This document shows positions 1-6,671 of a DNA stretch of 24,052 bases, piece after piece (the first letter of the stretch is position 1; every line of letters starts with the position of its first letter). The notes under the pieces are model-generated. The model ran no database searches. It had not been told where the DNA came from and saw nothing but the letters and a program-made list of their open reading frames with translations. A program made the position numbers and the translations under genes. This stretch comes from DATBLE01 sp038248655 (lineage in GTDB: Bacteria > Actinomycetota > Thermoleophilia > Gaiellales > Gaiellaceae): assembly GCA_038248655.1 (NCBI GenBank), contig JBBRXG010000037.1, positions 1 through 24,052 on the forward strand, given 5' to 3'.

Positions 1-27
1 AGCTTGAGGCCAAGCTTCGCGAGACAT

Positions 28-58
28 CCGACGCCGATGCCGGCTTTGCCGGCGTCGG
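28..58. repeat. GC-rich inverted repeat in intergenic DNA
   Basis: The stretch before the tRNA gene (1-138) has no convincing gene. It holds an imperfect hairpin: CCGACG at 28-33 can pair with CGTCGG at 53-58, and an inner CCGGC/GCCGG pair closes on a TTT loop. No known element is recognised. It could be part of a dispersed repeat, since the shared words ACAACGGCCG (61-70) also appear near 22321-22335 on the other strand, but that match is short. Confidence 0.35.
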
Positions 59-102
59 CCACAACGGCCGGGGACGAAAGACGAGCGACGGGAAGTCGTC
101 AT

Positions 103-122
103 GGCTCGGCGCAAGCCGAGCC
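103..122 (-). terminator. Hairpin downstream of tRNA-Ala, probable terminator
   Basis: A perfect 8-bp stem, GGCTCGGC (103-110) with GCCGAGCC (115-122), closes on a GCAA tetraloop of the GNRA type. It lies 16 nt after the 3' end of the minus-strand tRNA gene, where a terminator or processing hairpin is expected. No U-run follows, as is common in GC-rich actinobacteria. Confidence 0.45.
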
Positions 123-138
123 GGACTTCGCGTCGGAG

Positions 139-211
139 TGGAGCGTGCCGGGATCGAACCGGCGACCTCCGGCTTGCAAAGCCGGCGCTCTCCCAGCTGA
201 GCTAACGCCCC
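139..211 (-). tRNA. tRNA-Ala (anticodon TGC)
   Basis: Read on the minus strand this is a complete 73-nt cloverleaf. The acceptor stem GGGGCGT (211-205) pairs with ACGCTCC (146-140), with one G-T pair, and the discriminator A is at 139. The D arm reads AGCTCAGCTGGGAGAGC. The anticodon stem-loop is GCCGGCTTTGCAAGCCGGA with anticodon TGC, and the T arm contains the GGTTCGATCC signature. CCA is not encoded. The gene decodes alanine GCN codons. A hairpin at 103-122 probably ends the transcript. Confidence 0.97.
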
Positions 212-266
212 TGGTCGGGGCTCAGTGTAGGGAAGGAACCCGTCGTCCGCGGCGAATTCCGTGCCG

Positions 267-738
267 ATGGGCGAGCATCACCTTCGCTTTCACGCCGAGC
301 ACGAGCACCTGGAGACGGCGTTCGGCTCCGACGCGTTCGGGCGTCGCGCCGAGCACGTCGCCCGGTTTCTTCGGCACCCCGAGGTACATCGTCACGCAGA
401 CCGTGCTCGTGGTCGCCTGGATCGTCTTCAACGGGTTCGAGATCTTCGTCCACTTCGACAAGTACCCGTTCATCCTGCTCAACCTCGCCTTCTCGACCCA
501 GGCCGCCTACGCGGCGCCGCTGATCCTGCTCGCGCAGACGAGGCAGGCCGACCGCGACAAGGCTCACGCCGCCGCGGACGCCAAGCACCGGGAAGATCTG
601 GCCGCGAGCGGCCTGGAGCACCAGGAGATCGCCCAGCAGGGGATCGACCTGCTCAAACGCCTGATCGAAGAGAACACGGCGCTGACGAAGCAGGTGAACA
701 CGCTGACGGAGGAGATCCACCGCACGGTCGCGCGCTGA
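267..738 (+). CDS. DUF1003 membrane protein, apparent +1 frameshift
   Basis: The C-terminal part (from about 369) carries the DUF1003 pattern: FFGTPRYIV, a membrane segment (TVLVVAWIVFNGFEIF), YPFILLNLAFS, a second membrane segment and LLAQTRQADRD, then a coiled coil. The normal N-terminus, with GSDAFGRRAEHVARF just before the domain, lies in another frame from 267 (ATG; GTG at 261 is possible). The two halves join perfectly if one T of the TTT at 366-368 is removed, giving about 156 residues, a normal family length. Either the sequence has a one-base insertion or the gene is a recent pseudogene. The function of DUF1003 proteins is not established. The gene converges on the coiled-coil gene that ends at 751. 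Confidence 0.75.
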
Positions 739-750
739 GTCGGCGTGCTG

Positions 751-993
751 TCAGGCTGCCCGCTCGAGCCGCTCTTCGGCTCGGGCGCGCTTGATGATCA
801 GCTCGCGGTCGCCCCAGCGGAGGGTCGCGCGGGCGGCGCGATGCTCGTCCCAGAGCTCCGCGATCCGCTCCTCGAGCTCCTTGTGCTCGGCCGCGAGGAC
901 CGCGTCGTGGGCTCCGGCCAGCTGATGGAAGAGCTCGGCCCGCTTCGCGGTCAGCTCCTCGATCTCGATCCTGATGTCGTCAGGAGTTCTCAT
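751..993 (-). CDS. Small coiled-coil protein, 80 aa
   Basis: An 80-residue soluble protein rich in Glu, Arg, Ala and Leu with heptad-like spacing (IRIEIEELTAKRAELFHQL, then KELEERIAELWDEHRAARA), so a long alpha-helical hairpin is expected. There is no signal peptide, membrane segment or catalytic motif. The ATG at 993 is preceded by GGTGAG immediately upstream, a modest ribosome site. Its stop lies 12 bp from the convergent DUF1003 stop. The family is not recognised and no function can be given. Codon use matches the neighbours, so I take it as a real gene. Confidence 0.7.
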   Translation of the reverse strand: MRTPDDIRIEIEELTAKRAELFHQLAGAHDAVLAAEHKELEERIAELWDEHRAARATLRWGDRELIIKRARAEERLERAA

Positions 994-1032
994 CTCACCG
1001 TCTGAAAACGCCCTACCCGTATCTCGTATTCC

Positions 1033-1122
1033 TCAACGTCCCGACCCGAAGAAGAACACTGCGATCACCGCGGCGCCGACGACGAGGGACACGATTGCGA
1101 GCACCTCCAGCGCAGTCGTCAC
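1033..1122 (-). CDS. 29-aa single-span membrane microprotein
   Basis: A very short frame starts at GTG 1122-1120, overlapping the TGA of the metallopeptidase (1121-1119) as GTGA. It encodes TTALEVLAIVSLVVGAAVIA and ends FFFGSGR before TGA at 1035-1033. Residues 5-25 form one hydrophobic segment with an acidic residue at its start and Arg at the end, as in a small single-span membrane protein. The start-stop overlap continues the pattern of the three genes upstream and suggests translational coupling. The function is unknown. It could regulate or dock with the rhomboid protease two genes upstream, but that is a guess. Confidence 0.5.
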   Translation of the reverse strand: MTTALEVLAIVSLVVGAAVIAVFFFGSGR

Positions 1123-1424
1123 GCGTACCCCAGCTCGTCCAGGCGATCCTCGTCGATCCCGAAGTAGTGAGCGAGCTCGTGCAGGACGGTGACGCGGATC
1201 TCCCGCTCGAGCGCCGCCGGGTCGTCGCCGAAGTCCTCGGTCAGCGGTCGCCGGTAGATCGCGATTCGCGCCGGCAGATACGGCGGCTCGTCGAAGAGCC
1301 CGTACAGGTCCGGCTCCTCGGAATTCTGCTCCTCGACGACGACCGCGACGTTCTCGAGCCCCTTCGCCAGGTCGGGTGGGAGCGAGTCGAGCGCTGCCCG
1401 GACGTGCTCCTCGAAGCGCCCCAT
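1119..1424 (-). CDS. Metallopeptidase family protein (zincin-like, DUF1025 type)
   Basis: A 101-residue protein with the zinc-protease motif HELAHYFGID (residues 82-91): two His and the Glu of HExxH, then a downstream Asp. This and the short length fit the zincin-like family PF06262 (former DUF1025), of minimal cytosolic metallopeptidase-like proteins whose substrates are mostly unknown. The N-terminal half has the typical acidic VVVEEQ and LYGLFDEPPY segments. ATG 1424-1422 overlaps the rhomboid TGA (1426-1424) as TGATG, so it is translationally coupled. A longer upstream extension of the frame is a shadow of the rhomboid gene. Confidence 0.9.
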   Translation of the reverse strand: MGRFEEHVRAALDSLPPDLAKGLENVAVVVEEQNSEEPDLYGLFDEPPYLPARIAIYRRPLTEDFGDDPAALEREIRVTVLHELAHYFGIDEDRLDELGYA

Positions 1425-2104
1425 CAGAAGGTCGGTCGTAAGGGCGCCCGCACCTTGAACAGGTGCACCGTCAGCGCTCCGAAGGCGAAGCCGCCGGCGT
1501 GGGCGAAGAAGGCGACCCCGCCGCCGGCCTCCGGATGCACCACCGAGTACCCGCCCTGCCAGAGCTGGAAGAAGATCCAGAAGCCGAGGAACAGCATCGC
1601 CGGCACCTGCACGAAGAAGTAGAAGACGATCGTCAGCACGCTCGCGTCCGGCAGCAGGATCAGGTACGCGCCGAGGACGGCGGAGATCGCCCCGCTCGCG
1701 CCCAGGTTCGGGATCATCGTGTCGCCGGGCTGGCCCCAGTGGAACGTCACCGAGGTCTGGAGTGCCGTCGCGGCGAATCCGCCGAGCAGATAGAAGATCG
1801 TGAAGCGCACGCGGCCCATCGCATCCTCGACGTTGTTGCCGAAGATCCACAGGAAGAGCATGTTGCCGCCGATGTGCAGCCAGCTTCCGTGCATGAACAT
1901 CGAGGTGACGGCCGTCAGCGCCCAGCCCTTGTCGATCTGCGCGCAGCTTCCGTTCACCTCGCAGGGGTGAAAGGCGAGGTCGCGCACCGAGCGGTCGAGG
2001 TTCGGCAGCTGGTAGAAGAGCCAGACCGCGACGTTGATCGCGATCAGCGTCACCGTCACCACGGGGAAGGTGCGCGTCGGGACGTTGTCGCGGAGCGGCA
2101 GCAC
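1424..2104 (-). CDS. Rhomboid family intramembrane serine protease
   Basis: A 226-residue polytopic membrane protein. The rhomboid signatures are clear: HIGGNMLFLWIFGNNVE (residues 77-93), the catalytic serine in GASGAISAVLG (Ser137) and the catalytic histidine in AHAGGFAFG (His202), in six or so membrane segments. An extramembrane loop near residues 46-55 has two cysteines. It cleaves membrane-anchored substrates; the substrate cannot be told. The start is GTG 2104-2102, overlapping the argF stop TAG as TAGTG. No later start would keep the first membrane segment. It sits between argF and the metallopeptidase in an operon with start-stop overlaps at every junction. Confidence 0.95.
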   Translation of the reverse strand: MLPLRDNVPTRTFPVVTVTLIAINVAVWLFYQLPNLDRSVRDLAFHPCEVNGSCAQIDKGWALTAVTSMFMHGSWLHIGGNMLFLWIFGNNVEDAMGRVRFTIFYLLGGFAATALQTSVTFHWGQPGDTMIPNLGASGAISAVLGAYLILLPDASVLTIVFYFFVQVPAMLFLGFWIFFQLWQGGYSVVHPEAGGGVAFFAHAGGFAFGALTVHLFKVRAPLRPTF

Positions 2105-3024
2105 TACGGGACCACGAGCGCGAGGAGCGCCTTCTCGGTGTGGAGGCGGTTCTCGGCCTCGTCCCAGGCGGCGCACTGCGGTCCGTACAGGACCTCGGCG
2201 GTGATCTCGTCGCCGACGTGCGCCGGGAGGCAGTGCAGGACGATCGCGTCGGCGGCCGCGAAGCCCAGCATGGTCGTGTCGATACGATGGCCGGCGAGAT
2301 CGCGCCTGCGCTGCTCCGATTCGTGTTCCTGGCCCATGCTCGTCCACGCATCGGTGTACAGGACATTGGCGCCTGCGGCGGCCTCGCGCTGGTCTTCGAG
2401 CAGGAGCGGCTCCCCGCCGGCCGCGCGTGCCGCGTCGGTCGCGGCGGTCGACGGCTCGTAGCCGGGCGGGGTCGCGGCGACGAAGTCCATTCCGAGCTTC
2501 GCGCACATCACCATCAGGGAGGCGCAGACGTTGTTTCCGTCCCCGAGCCAGGCGACGCGCACCCCGTCGAACGCTCCGAGCCGCTCTCGAACCGTCATCG
2601 CGTCGGCGAGCACCTGGCACGGGTGCGTGTCGTCGGTCAGCCCGTTGACGACCGGGACGTACGCGTGCTCGGCGATCTCGTCGACGACCGCCTGCGCGAA
2701 CGTGCGGATCATGATCGCGTCGAGGTACCGGGAGAGGACGTAGGCGATGTCGCGGTGCGACTCGCGTCCCCCGAGCCCGATCTCCGGTCCGGTCAGGTGC
2801 ACCGCGTGGCCGCCGAGCTGCTCGACCGCGAGCTCGAACGACACCCGCGTACGCAGCGACGGCTTCTCGAGGATGAGGCCGACGCTCCGCCCGGGGAGGA
2901 GAGGCTCGTCCACGTACCGTTTCCGCTCGTCTTTCAGCCGGTCGGCGAGGTCGAGGACGGCGAGCAGCTCGTCGCGGCTCCAGTCCGCGACGCGGAGGAA
3001 ATCGCGTCCCTTCAGGCCTTCCAT
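2104..3024 (-). CDS. argF: Ornithine carbamoyltransferase
   Basis: Transfers the carbamoyl group from carbamoyl phosphate to ornithine to give citrulline, in arginine synthesis, as a cytosolic trimer. The 306-residue length is normal. The carbamoyl-phosphate loop is SLRTR (56-60; the family usually has S-T-R-T-R), with HPCQ at 134-137, the ornithine-side DAWTSMG at 225-231 (family D-x-W-x-S-M-G) and HCLP at 264-267. ATG 3024 is the start, and a TANNNT box TAGCAT (3039-3034) lies 9 nt before it, so the mRNA may be nearly leaderless. No other arg genes are nearby. It heads an operon with rhomboid and metallopeptidase genes, an odd pairing that may only reflect co-transcription. Confidence 0.96.
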   Translation of the reverse strand: MEGLKGRDFLRVADWSRDELLAVLDLADRLKDERKRYVDEPLLPGRSVGLILEKPSLRTRVSFELAVEQLGGHAVHLTGPEIGLGGRESHRDIAYVLSRYLDAIMIRTFAQAVVDEIAEHAYVPVVNGLTDDTHPCQVLADAMTVRERLGAFDGVRVAWLGDGNNVCASLMVMCAKLGMDFVAATPPGYEPSTAATDAARAAGGEPLLLEDQREAAAGANVLYTDAWTSMGQEHESEQRRRDLAGHRIDTTMLGFAAADAIVLHCLPAHVGDEITAEVLYGPQCAAWDEAENRLHTEKALLALVVP

Positions 3025-3051
3025 CCTGCATGGATGCTAGTGCAGTGGCGA

Positions 3052-3081
3052 CTTGACAGTACGCGACTAAGGTTTTATTAT
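3052..3081 (+). promoter_or_regulatory. hsp20 promoter (sigma70-like) with a weak HAIR-like repeat
   Basis: A near-consensus housekeeping promoter faces hsp20: TTGACA at 3053-3058, a 17-nt spacer, and TATTAT at 3076-3081 (five of six to TATAAT). The segment 3052-3072 also reads CTTGACA-N7-ACTAAGG, which has the spacing of the HspR operator HAIR (CTTGAGT-N7-ACTCAAG) and about 10 of 14 matching bases. If real, a repressor would cover the -35 box. The promoter call is strong and the operator call is weak. Confidence 0.7.
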
Positions 3082-3113
3082 TCTCCTGGAGTCAATGCAA
3101 CGAGGAGGTCATG

Positions 3114-3593
3114 ATGGCAACACTGGTTCGCTGGGATCCGGTCCGGGAGCTCGCACAGTGGCAGAACGACGTCGAGCGGCTGATGGGCACCTTCCTGCGC
3201 GGCGCCGGCGGGAACGGCGGCTCCGATCGCTGGGCGCCCCCGCTCGATGTCTGGGAGACGGAGGAGGAGATCGTCTACGCCTTCGACCTCCCCGGCATCG
3301 CCGAGGACAAGATCTCGATCGAGTTCGAGGACGGCACGCTGACCGTCTCCGCCGAGCGCGAGCGCAAGGCCGAGATCTCGCAGGATCGGTTCTACCGGTT
3401 CGAGCGCCGCTACGGCAACTTCGCACGCTCGATCGGGCTGCCTCCGGGCGTGAGCGAAGGCGACATCCGCGCCGACTACAAGGACGGCGTGCTCGAGCTT
3501 CACGTGCAGAAGCCGAAGGCTCCCGAGCCGCGCAAGATCCAGATCGGGAAGGGCTCGAAGAGCACGATCGAGGGCAAGGCCTCGCAGGCCTAG
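3114..3593 (+). CDS. Hsp20 family small heat-shock protein
   Basis: An ATP-independent holdase that binds unfolding proteins as a large oligomer. The 159-residue protein has an N-terminal arm (1-40), an alpha-crystallin domain (about 41-135, with VWETEEEIVYAFDLPG and GTLTVSAERE, and the GVLELHV strand) and the C-terminal I-x-I oligomerisation motif IQI at 142-144. Two ATGs lie in tandem (3111 and 3114). AGGAGG at 3103-3108 is 5 nt from the second and only 2 nt from the first, so 3114 is preferred. It has its own strong promoter and a terminator hairpin and is a single-gene unit. Confidence 0.96.
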   Translation: MATLVRWDPVRELAQWQNDVERLMGTFLRGAGGNGGSDRWAPPLDVWETEEEIVYAFDLPGIAEDKISIEFEDGTLTVSAERERKAEISQDRFYRFERRYGNFARSIGLPPGVSEGDIRADYKDGVLELHVQKPKAPEPRKIQIGKGSKSTIEGKASQA

Positions 3594-3608
3594 CTTCGGG
3601 CGTACCCA

Positions 3609-3636
3609 GGGGCAGGCACCGAACGGTGCCTGCCCC
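3609..3636. terminator. Perfect 12-bp hairpin between convergent genes
   Basis: GGGGCAGGCACC (3609-3620), loop GAAC, and GGTGCCTGCCCC (3625-3636) form a perfect stem between the ends of hsp20 (3593) and the sigma-factor gene (3645), so it can end both transcripts. The sequence shares GGCACC/GGTGCC words with the palindrome at 9520-9532, so it may belong to a dispersed palindromic repeat rather than being a purpose-made terminator. Confidence 0.75.
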
Positions 3637-3644
3637 TCGCTCTT

Positions 3645-4259
3645 CTACGGCGCGTCCAGGTCGAGGCCGGCCTCGGCGAGCAGCTCGCGGAGCCGTTTCA
3701 GGCCGACGAACATCCGGCTCTTGATCGTCCCGAGCGGCTGACCCAGCCGTTTCGCGAGCTCGGACTGCGTGAAGCCGCCGTAGTAGGCGAGCTCGATCGC
3801 CTCGCGTTGGTCGGGCGGCAGCTTGCGGAGGGCCTCCTGAACGACCCGGCGCTGGGCGCGAAGCCACGCCTCCTCATCGGTCGCCTCGCTCCCTGCGAGG
3901 TTCGGCGGCGCGAGCTCGTCGAGCGGCTCGGCGCGTCGTCGCTCCTCGCGGCGAACGAGGTCGACGGCGCGGCGGTGGACGAGCGTCAGGATCCACGTGC
4001 TCGCCTTGCCCTGCTCGGCCAGGAAACCGCCCGCCGAGCGCCACACGGCGAGGAACGCCTCCTGCACTGCGTCCTCGGCCAGCCCCCGATCGCGCAGGAT
4101 CCGCAGGGCGAGCCCGTAGGCGACGCGCCCGTAGCGGTCGTACAGCTCACCGAGCGACTGCTCGTCGCCGCGCGAGGCAAGCGCGAGGAGAGCCTCATCC
4201 GAAAGATGCGCAAGCTTCGTCCTCGCCCGCGCCTCGGTCGCCTCGCGGAAGTCGCTCAC
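3645..4259 (-). CDS. RNA polymerase ECF-type sigma factor
   Basis: A sigma factor of about 204 residues with region 2 (SLGELYDRYGRVAYGLALRI and EDAVQEAFLAVWR) and region 4 with a helix-turn-helix (LPPDQREAIELAYYGGFTQS, then LGTIKSRMFVGLKRLRELL). It resembles SigK-type ECF factors paired with RskA anti-sigma proteins. The start is uncertain: GTG at 4259 is preferred because TAGGCT (4275-4270) lies 10 nt before it; TTG at 4268 adds three residues. An RskA remnant lies directly upstream, and no intact anti-sigma gene is in the window, so its control is unclear. The end faces hsp20 across a shared terminator. Confidence 0.9.
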   Translation of the reverse strand: MSDFREATEARARTKLAHLSDEALLALASRGDEQSLGELYDRYGRVAYGLALRILRDRGLAEDAVQEAFLAVWRSAGGFLAEQGKASTWILTLVHRRAVDLVRREERRRAEPLDELAPPNLAGSEATDEEAWLRAQRRVVQEALRKLPPDQREAIELAYYGGFTQSELAKRLGQPLGTIKSRMFVGLKRLRELLAEAGLDLDAP

Positions 4260-4272
4260 GGCAGGCAAGAGC

Positions 4273-4500
4273 CTACGTCCTCGTCGCCTGCGGGACGACT
4301 GGTCCGGTCGGCGTGCCGGAGCCTGCGGCCGGCTCGAGCGTGACGGTCACCTGGCTTCCAGGCGGGTCCGCTCGCGTCAGCTCGGTCAGCGAGCCCCGGA
4401 GAAACCCGGCCCCGGGTGGTGCGGGCCGCCCGGACGATCCAGATCTCATATGCCCTTCCGGTCGGCGCGGAGGGCAGCGTCCGCACCGCCGGTACCGCTG
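4273..4500 (-). pseudogene. RskA-type anti-sigma factor C-terminal remnant, frameshifted
   Basis: Read on the minus strand from about 4500, the DNA encodes TLPSAPTGRAYEIWIV and then, in the next frame, GAGFLRGSLTELTRADPPGS followed by QVTVTLEPAAGSGTPTGPVV, ending at TAG 4275-4273. This is the C-terminal domain of anti-sigma-K (RskA) proteins, where Y-E-L-W-V is followed by a hydrophobic strand and VTLEPAGG-x-PTGP. The halves join if one G of the GGG near 4427 is removed. The N-terminal zinc-binding anti-sigma part and the membrane span are absent: the transporter gene ends at 4504. So it is a truncated remnant and also carries a frameshift. It abuts the sigma gene, its expected partner. Confidence 0.6.
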
Positions 4501-4503
4501 GGC

Positions 4504-5253
4504 CTAGAAGTAGTACGGCGTGATCGCCATCGCGCCGAGTGCGTACCAGACGCCGAACATCAGACTGGCGACGCCGAGGGCCGGCGCGATCCGGTTGAAG
4601 GAACGCCGGGCCCTGGGGCTGGAGAGCGTCAGCCCGAACCCGGTAGAGAGGAGCGCCATCGAGACCGCGGTGAAGAACGCAAAGAGCGCGAGGGCGACCA
4701 CGGCGACGGCATGGTTGTGGATCGCGGCCAGGAGCAGAACGCCGACTCCCGCGCTGCCGCCCATGCCGTGGACGAGCCCGATCCCGTACGCCTGCAAGGG
4801 CGAGCGGGCCCGCGCGAGGTTCTGGTGCGCGTGCGCGTCGGGCGCCCCGTGGGTGTGGCCGTGGAGGTGCGACCCGGTTCCGTGGTCGTGCAGGTGCACG
4901 TGGAAGATCCCGCGTCGCCAGCGCACGAGCAGCCAGACCGCGAGCCCGATGATCACGAAGCCGATCGTCGTCTCCGCCGCCTGCTGCACTCGCTCCGGCA
5001 GGTACGCTTTGAAGAGCACGATCGGAAGGCCGAAGGCGAACAGCGTCGTCGCGTGGCCGAGGCCCCACGCGAGCCCGAGCCGGGCGGCGGCCCGCTTCGT
5101 CCGCTCCTTGCCGGAGGCGACCAGGGTCGTGACGGCCGCGAGGTGGTCGGGGTCCGTCGCGTGCCGCAGCCCGAGCATGATCGCGACGCCGACGACGATC
5201 GCCAGCGTCGCCCCGTCCGAGAACTGTGCAATCCAGTCGTCGAGTCCGAACAT
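4504..5253 (-). CDS. Nickel/cobalt transporter-like membrane protein (HoxN/NixA/UreH superfamily)
   Basis: A 249-residue polytopic membrane protein. The metal signature HATDPDH (31-37) follows LGLR, matching the H-x4-D-H type motif of NiCoT permeases. A second GLGHATT (64-70) and VHGMGGSAGV (161-170) are also typical. A cytosolic or periplasmic loop at 118-143 is histidine-rich (HVHLHDHGTGSHLHGHTH), a likely metal-collecting segment. It is shorter than classical NiCoT proteins and closer to the UreH-like branch, so the direction of transport is uncertain. ATG 5253 has AGGAGG 10 nt upstream. It follows a NicO-type gene by 14 nt in the same operon. Confidence 0.85.
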   Translation of the reverse strand: MFGLDDWIAQFSDGATLAIVVGVAIMLGLRHATDPDHLAAVTTLVASGKERTKRAAARLGLAWGLGHATTLFAFGLPIVLFKAYLPERVQQAAETTIGFVIIGLAVWLLVRWRRGIFHVHLHDHGTGSHLHGHTHGAPDAHAHQNLARARSPLQAYGIGLVHGMGGSAGVGVLLLAAIHNHAVAVVALALFAFFTAVSMALLSTGFGLTLSSPRARRSFNRIAPALGVASLMFGVWYALGAMAITPYYF

Positions 5254-5267
5254 CGTCTCGTTTCCTC

Positions 5268-6671
5268 CTAGGTGACGTGGGGGAGCGCGCGGACGGTCAT
5301 CGCCAGGCCGAGGCCGAGCACGACGATCGCGCTGATGGCAGGAAGGAGCCTGATCAGGCCGCCGTCGAAGTCGACGCGCCCGAACACGCGCTTCGCGGAG
5401 ACGGCGAGGATCCCGATCGCCGTCATCGCCGCGGCCAGCCCGACGCTGAACGCGAGGATCAGGACGAGCCCGAACCCGACGCGGTGCAGCGAGATCGCGG
5501 CGAGCAGGACGACGAGCGCCGTCGGACACGGGATGATCCCGCCGGAGATCCCGATCCCGAGGAGCCGGCGGGCGGTCAACGCCTGGTCGAGCTCGTGGTG
5601 CTGGTGGCCATGCCCGTGGTGGTGGTCGTGGCCGTGAGCCTGGCCACCGTCGTGCTTCCGCCACTCTCGAATCCGCCAGCGGAGTACGCTCAGCCCGACG
5701 GCGACGATCATGAGCGCGGAGACGAGGTTGAGCCAGGGGTAGAGCTGGTCTGGGACGATGAGCTCGGAGAGACTGAGCGTGATCAGGCCGAGGGCGAAGA
5801 CCCCGATCGTGTGGGTGATCGTGACCGTCAGCCCGAGGAAGAGCGCGTGACGGGGTGTTCCGCGTGAACCGACGAGGTAGGCGGCGACGATCGACTTGCC
5901 GTGCCCGGGGGAGAGGGCATGCGCGGCGCCCCAGAACATCGCGACGAGGAGCGAGACGAGCACGAAGCCGACACTGAGCCGGTCGCGTGCGATCAGGCCG
6001 GCGAAGCCCCCGTCGGCGACCGCACGCACCGCGACTCGCTGCTCGAGAACGGCCCGGGATCGGAGGGAGGGCGCGACGCCCGGCCCGGAGCCCGCCTCGA
6101 TCTCGGCCAGTGCGGACGCCAGGTCGAGCGGGCTCCGGAGCAGGTCCTTCGGATACGCGAGGAGCTCGCCGCTGACCGATGTCCCCGGGGCCGTCGACGA
6201 GACGACGTCGGCGCCGCCCGCCGGCCTGACGACGATCTCCTTCCAGCCGATCCGTCCGGCGAAGTTGTGGTCCCGGTAGAGCACGGAGCTTCGCGCCGTC
6301 AGCTTCGGCCCGGCGAAGACGACCTCGAGCCGGGTCGTCTCGAGGCCTGCCTGCCCCGGTGGGAAGGCGAGGACGTGCCGGATCGGGGTCAACGCCGCGC
6401 GGCGGCCGCCGACGGTCAGCGAGAGGTGAAGGCCGATCGTCCGGGACAGCCGGGCGGCGTAGGCTGCCTCTCCCTCGGCACGCACCTGCGGCTTCGCCTG
6501 GAAGGTCGGGATCTCGGCCAGGTCGAGCACGTAGAGCACGTACAGGCGGTCGCCCGACGGCTCGATCCGGCTGTACCGATTGATCGTGAAGTTGCCGAGC
6601 GGGTGCGCGGCCGCGCTCGCGCAGAGCACGAGCGCGGTCAGGAAAACAATCACGGCCGCGATGCGCTTCAC
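5268..6671 (-). CDS. NicO-type nickel/cobalt transporter with extracytoplasmic N-domain
   Basis: A 467-residue protein. Residues 1-22 are a signal peptide; then a beta-rich extracytoplasmic domain (23-225) starts HPLGNFTINRYSRIEPS. The C-terminal half is a NicO/RcnA-like permease: HALSPGHGKS (251-260), further membrane segments, a His-rich loop at 340-359 (HGHDHHHGHGHQHH), and GGIIPCPTAL (377-386). Such proteins move Ni2+/Co2+, usually outward. GTG 6671-6669 overlaps the TPR-gene stop TGA (6670-6668) as GTGA, indicating translational coupling. The family assignment is firm; the metal and direction are inferred. Confidence 0.9.
   Translation of the reverse strand: MKRIAAVIVFLTALVLCASAAAHPLGNFTINRYSRIEPSGDRLYVLYVLDLAEIPTFQAKPQVRAEGEAAYAARLSRTIGLHLSLTVGGRRAALTPIRHVLAFPPGQAGLETTRLEVVFAGPKLTARSSVLYRDHNFAGRIGWKEIVVRPAGGADVVSSTAPGTSVSGELLAYPKDLLRSPLDLASALAEIEAGSGPGVAPSLRSRAVLEQRVAVRAVADGGFAGLIARDRLSVGFVLVSLLVAMFWGAAHALSPGHGKSIVAAYLVGSRGTPRHALFLGLTVTITHTIGVFALGLITLSLSELIVPDQLYPWLNLVSALMIVAVGLSVLRWRIREWRKHDGGQAHGHDHHHGHGHQHHELDQALTARRLLGIGISGGIIPCPTALVVLLAAISLHRVGFGLVLILAFSVGLAAAMTAIGILAVSAKRVFGRVDFDGGLIRLLPAISAIVVLGLGLAMTVRALPHVT

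Noticed and set aside
4..260. N-terminal part of the open frame before DUF1003
   Set aside because: It runs through the tRNA-Ala gene and intergenic hairpins; the true N-terminus lies in another frame from 267.
2140..3114. Plus-strand open frame of 324 aa opposite argF
   Set aside because: Shadow of argF; no motif, and it runs through the hsp20 promoter.
4850..4910. His-rich coding segment looking like a short DNA repeat
   Set aside because: It encodes the histidine loop of the transporter; repeats are at protein level and no CRISPR-type spacing is present.
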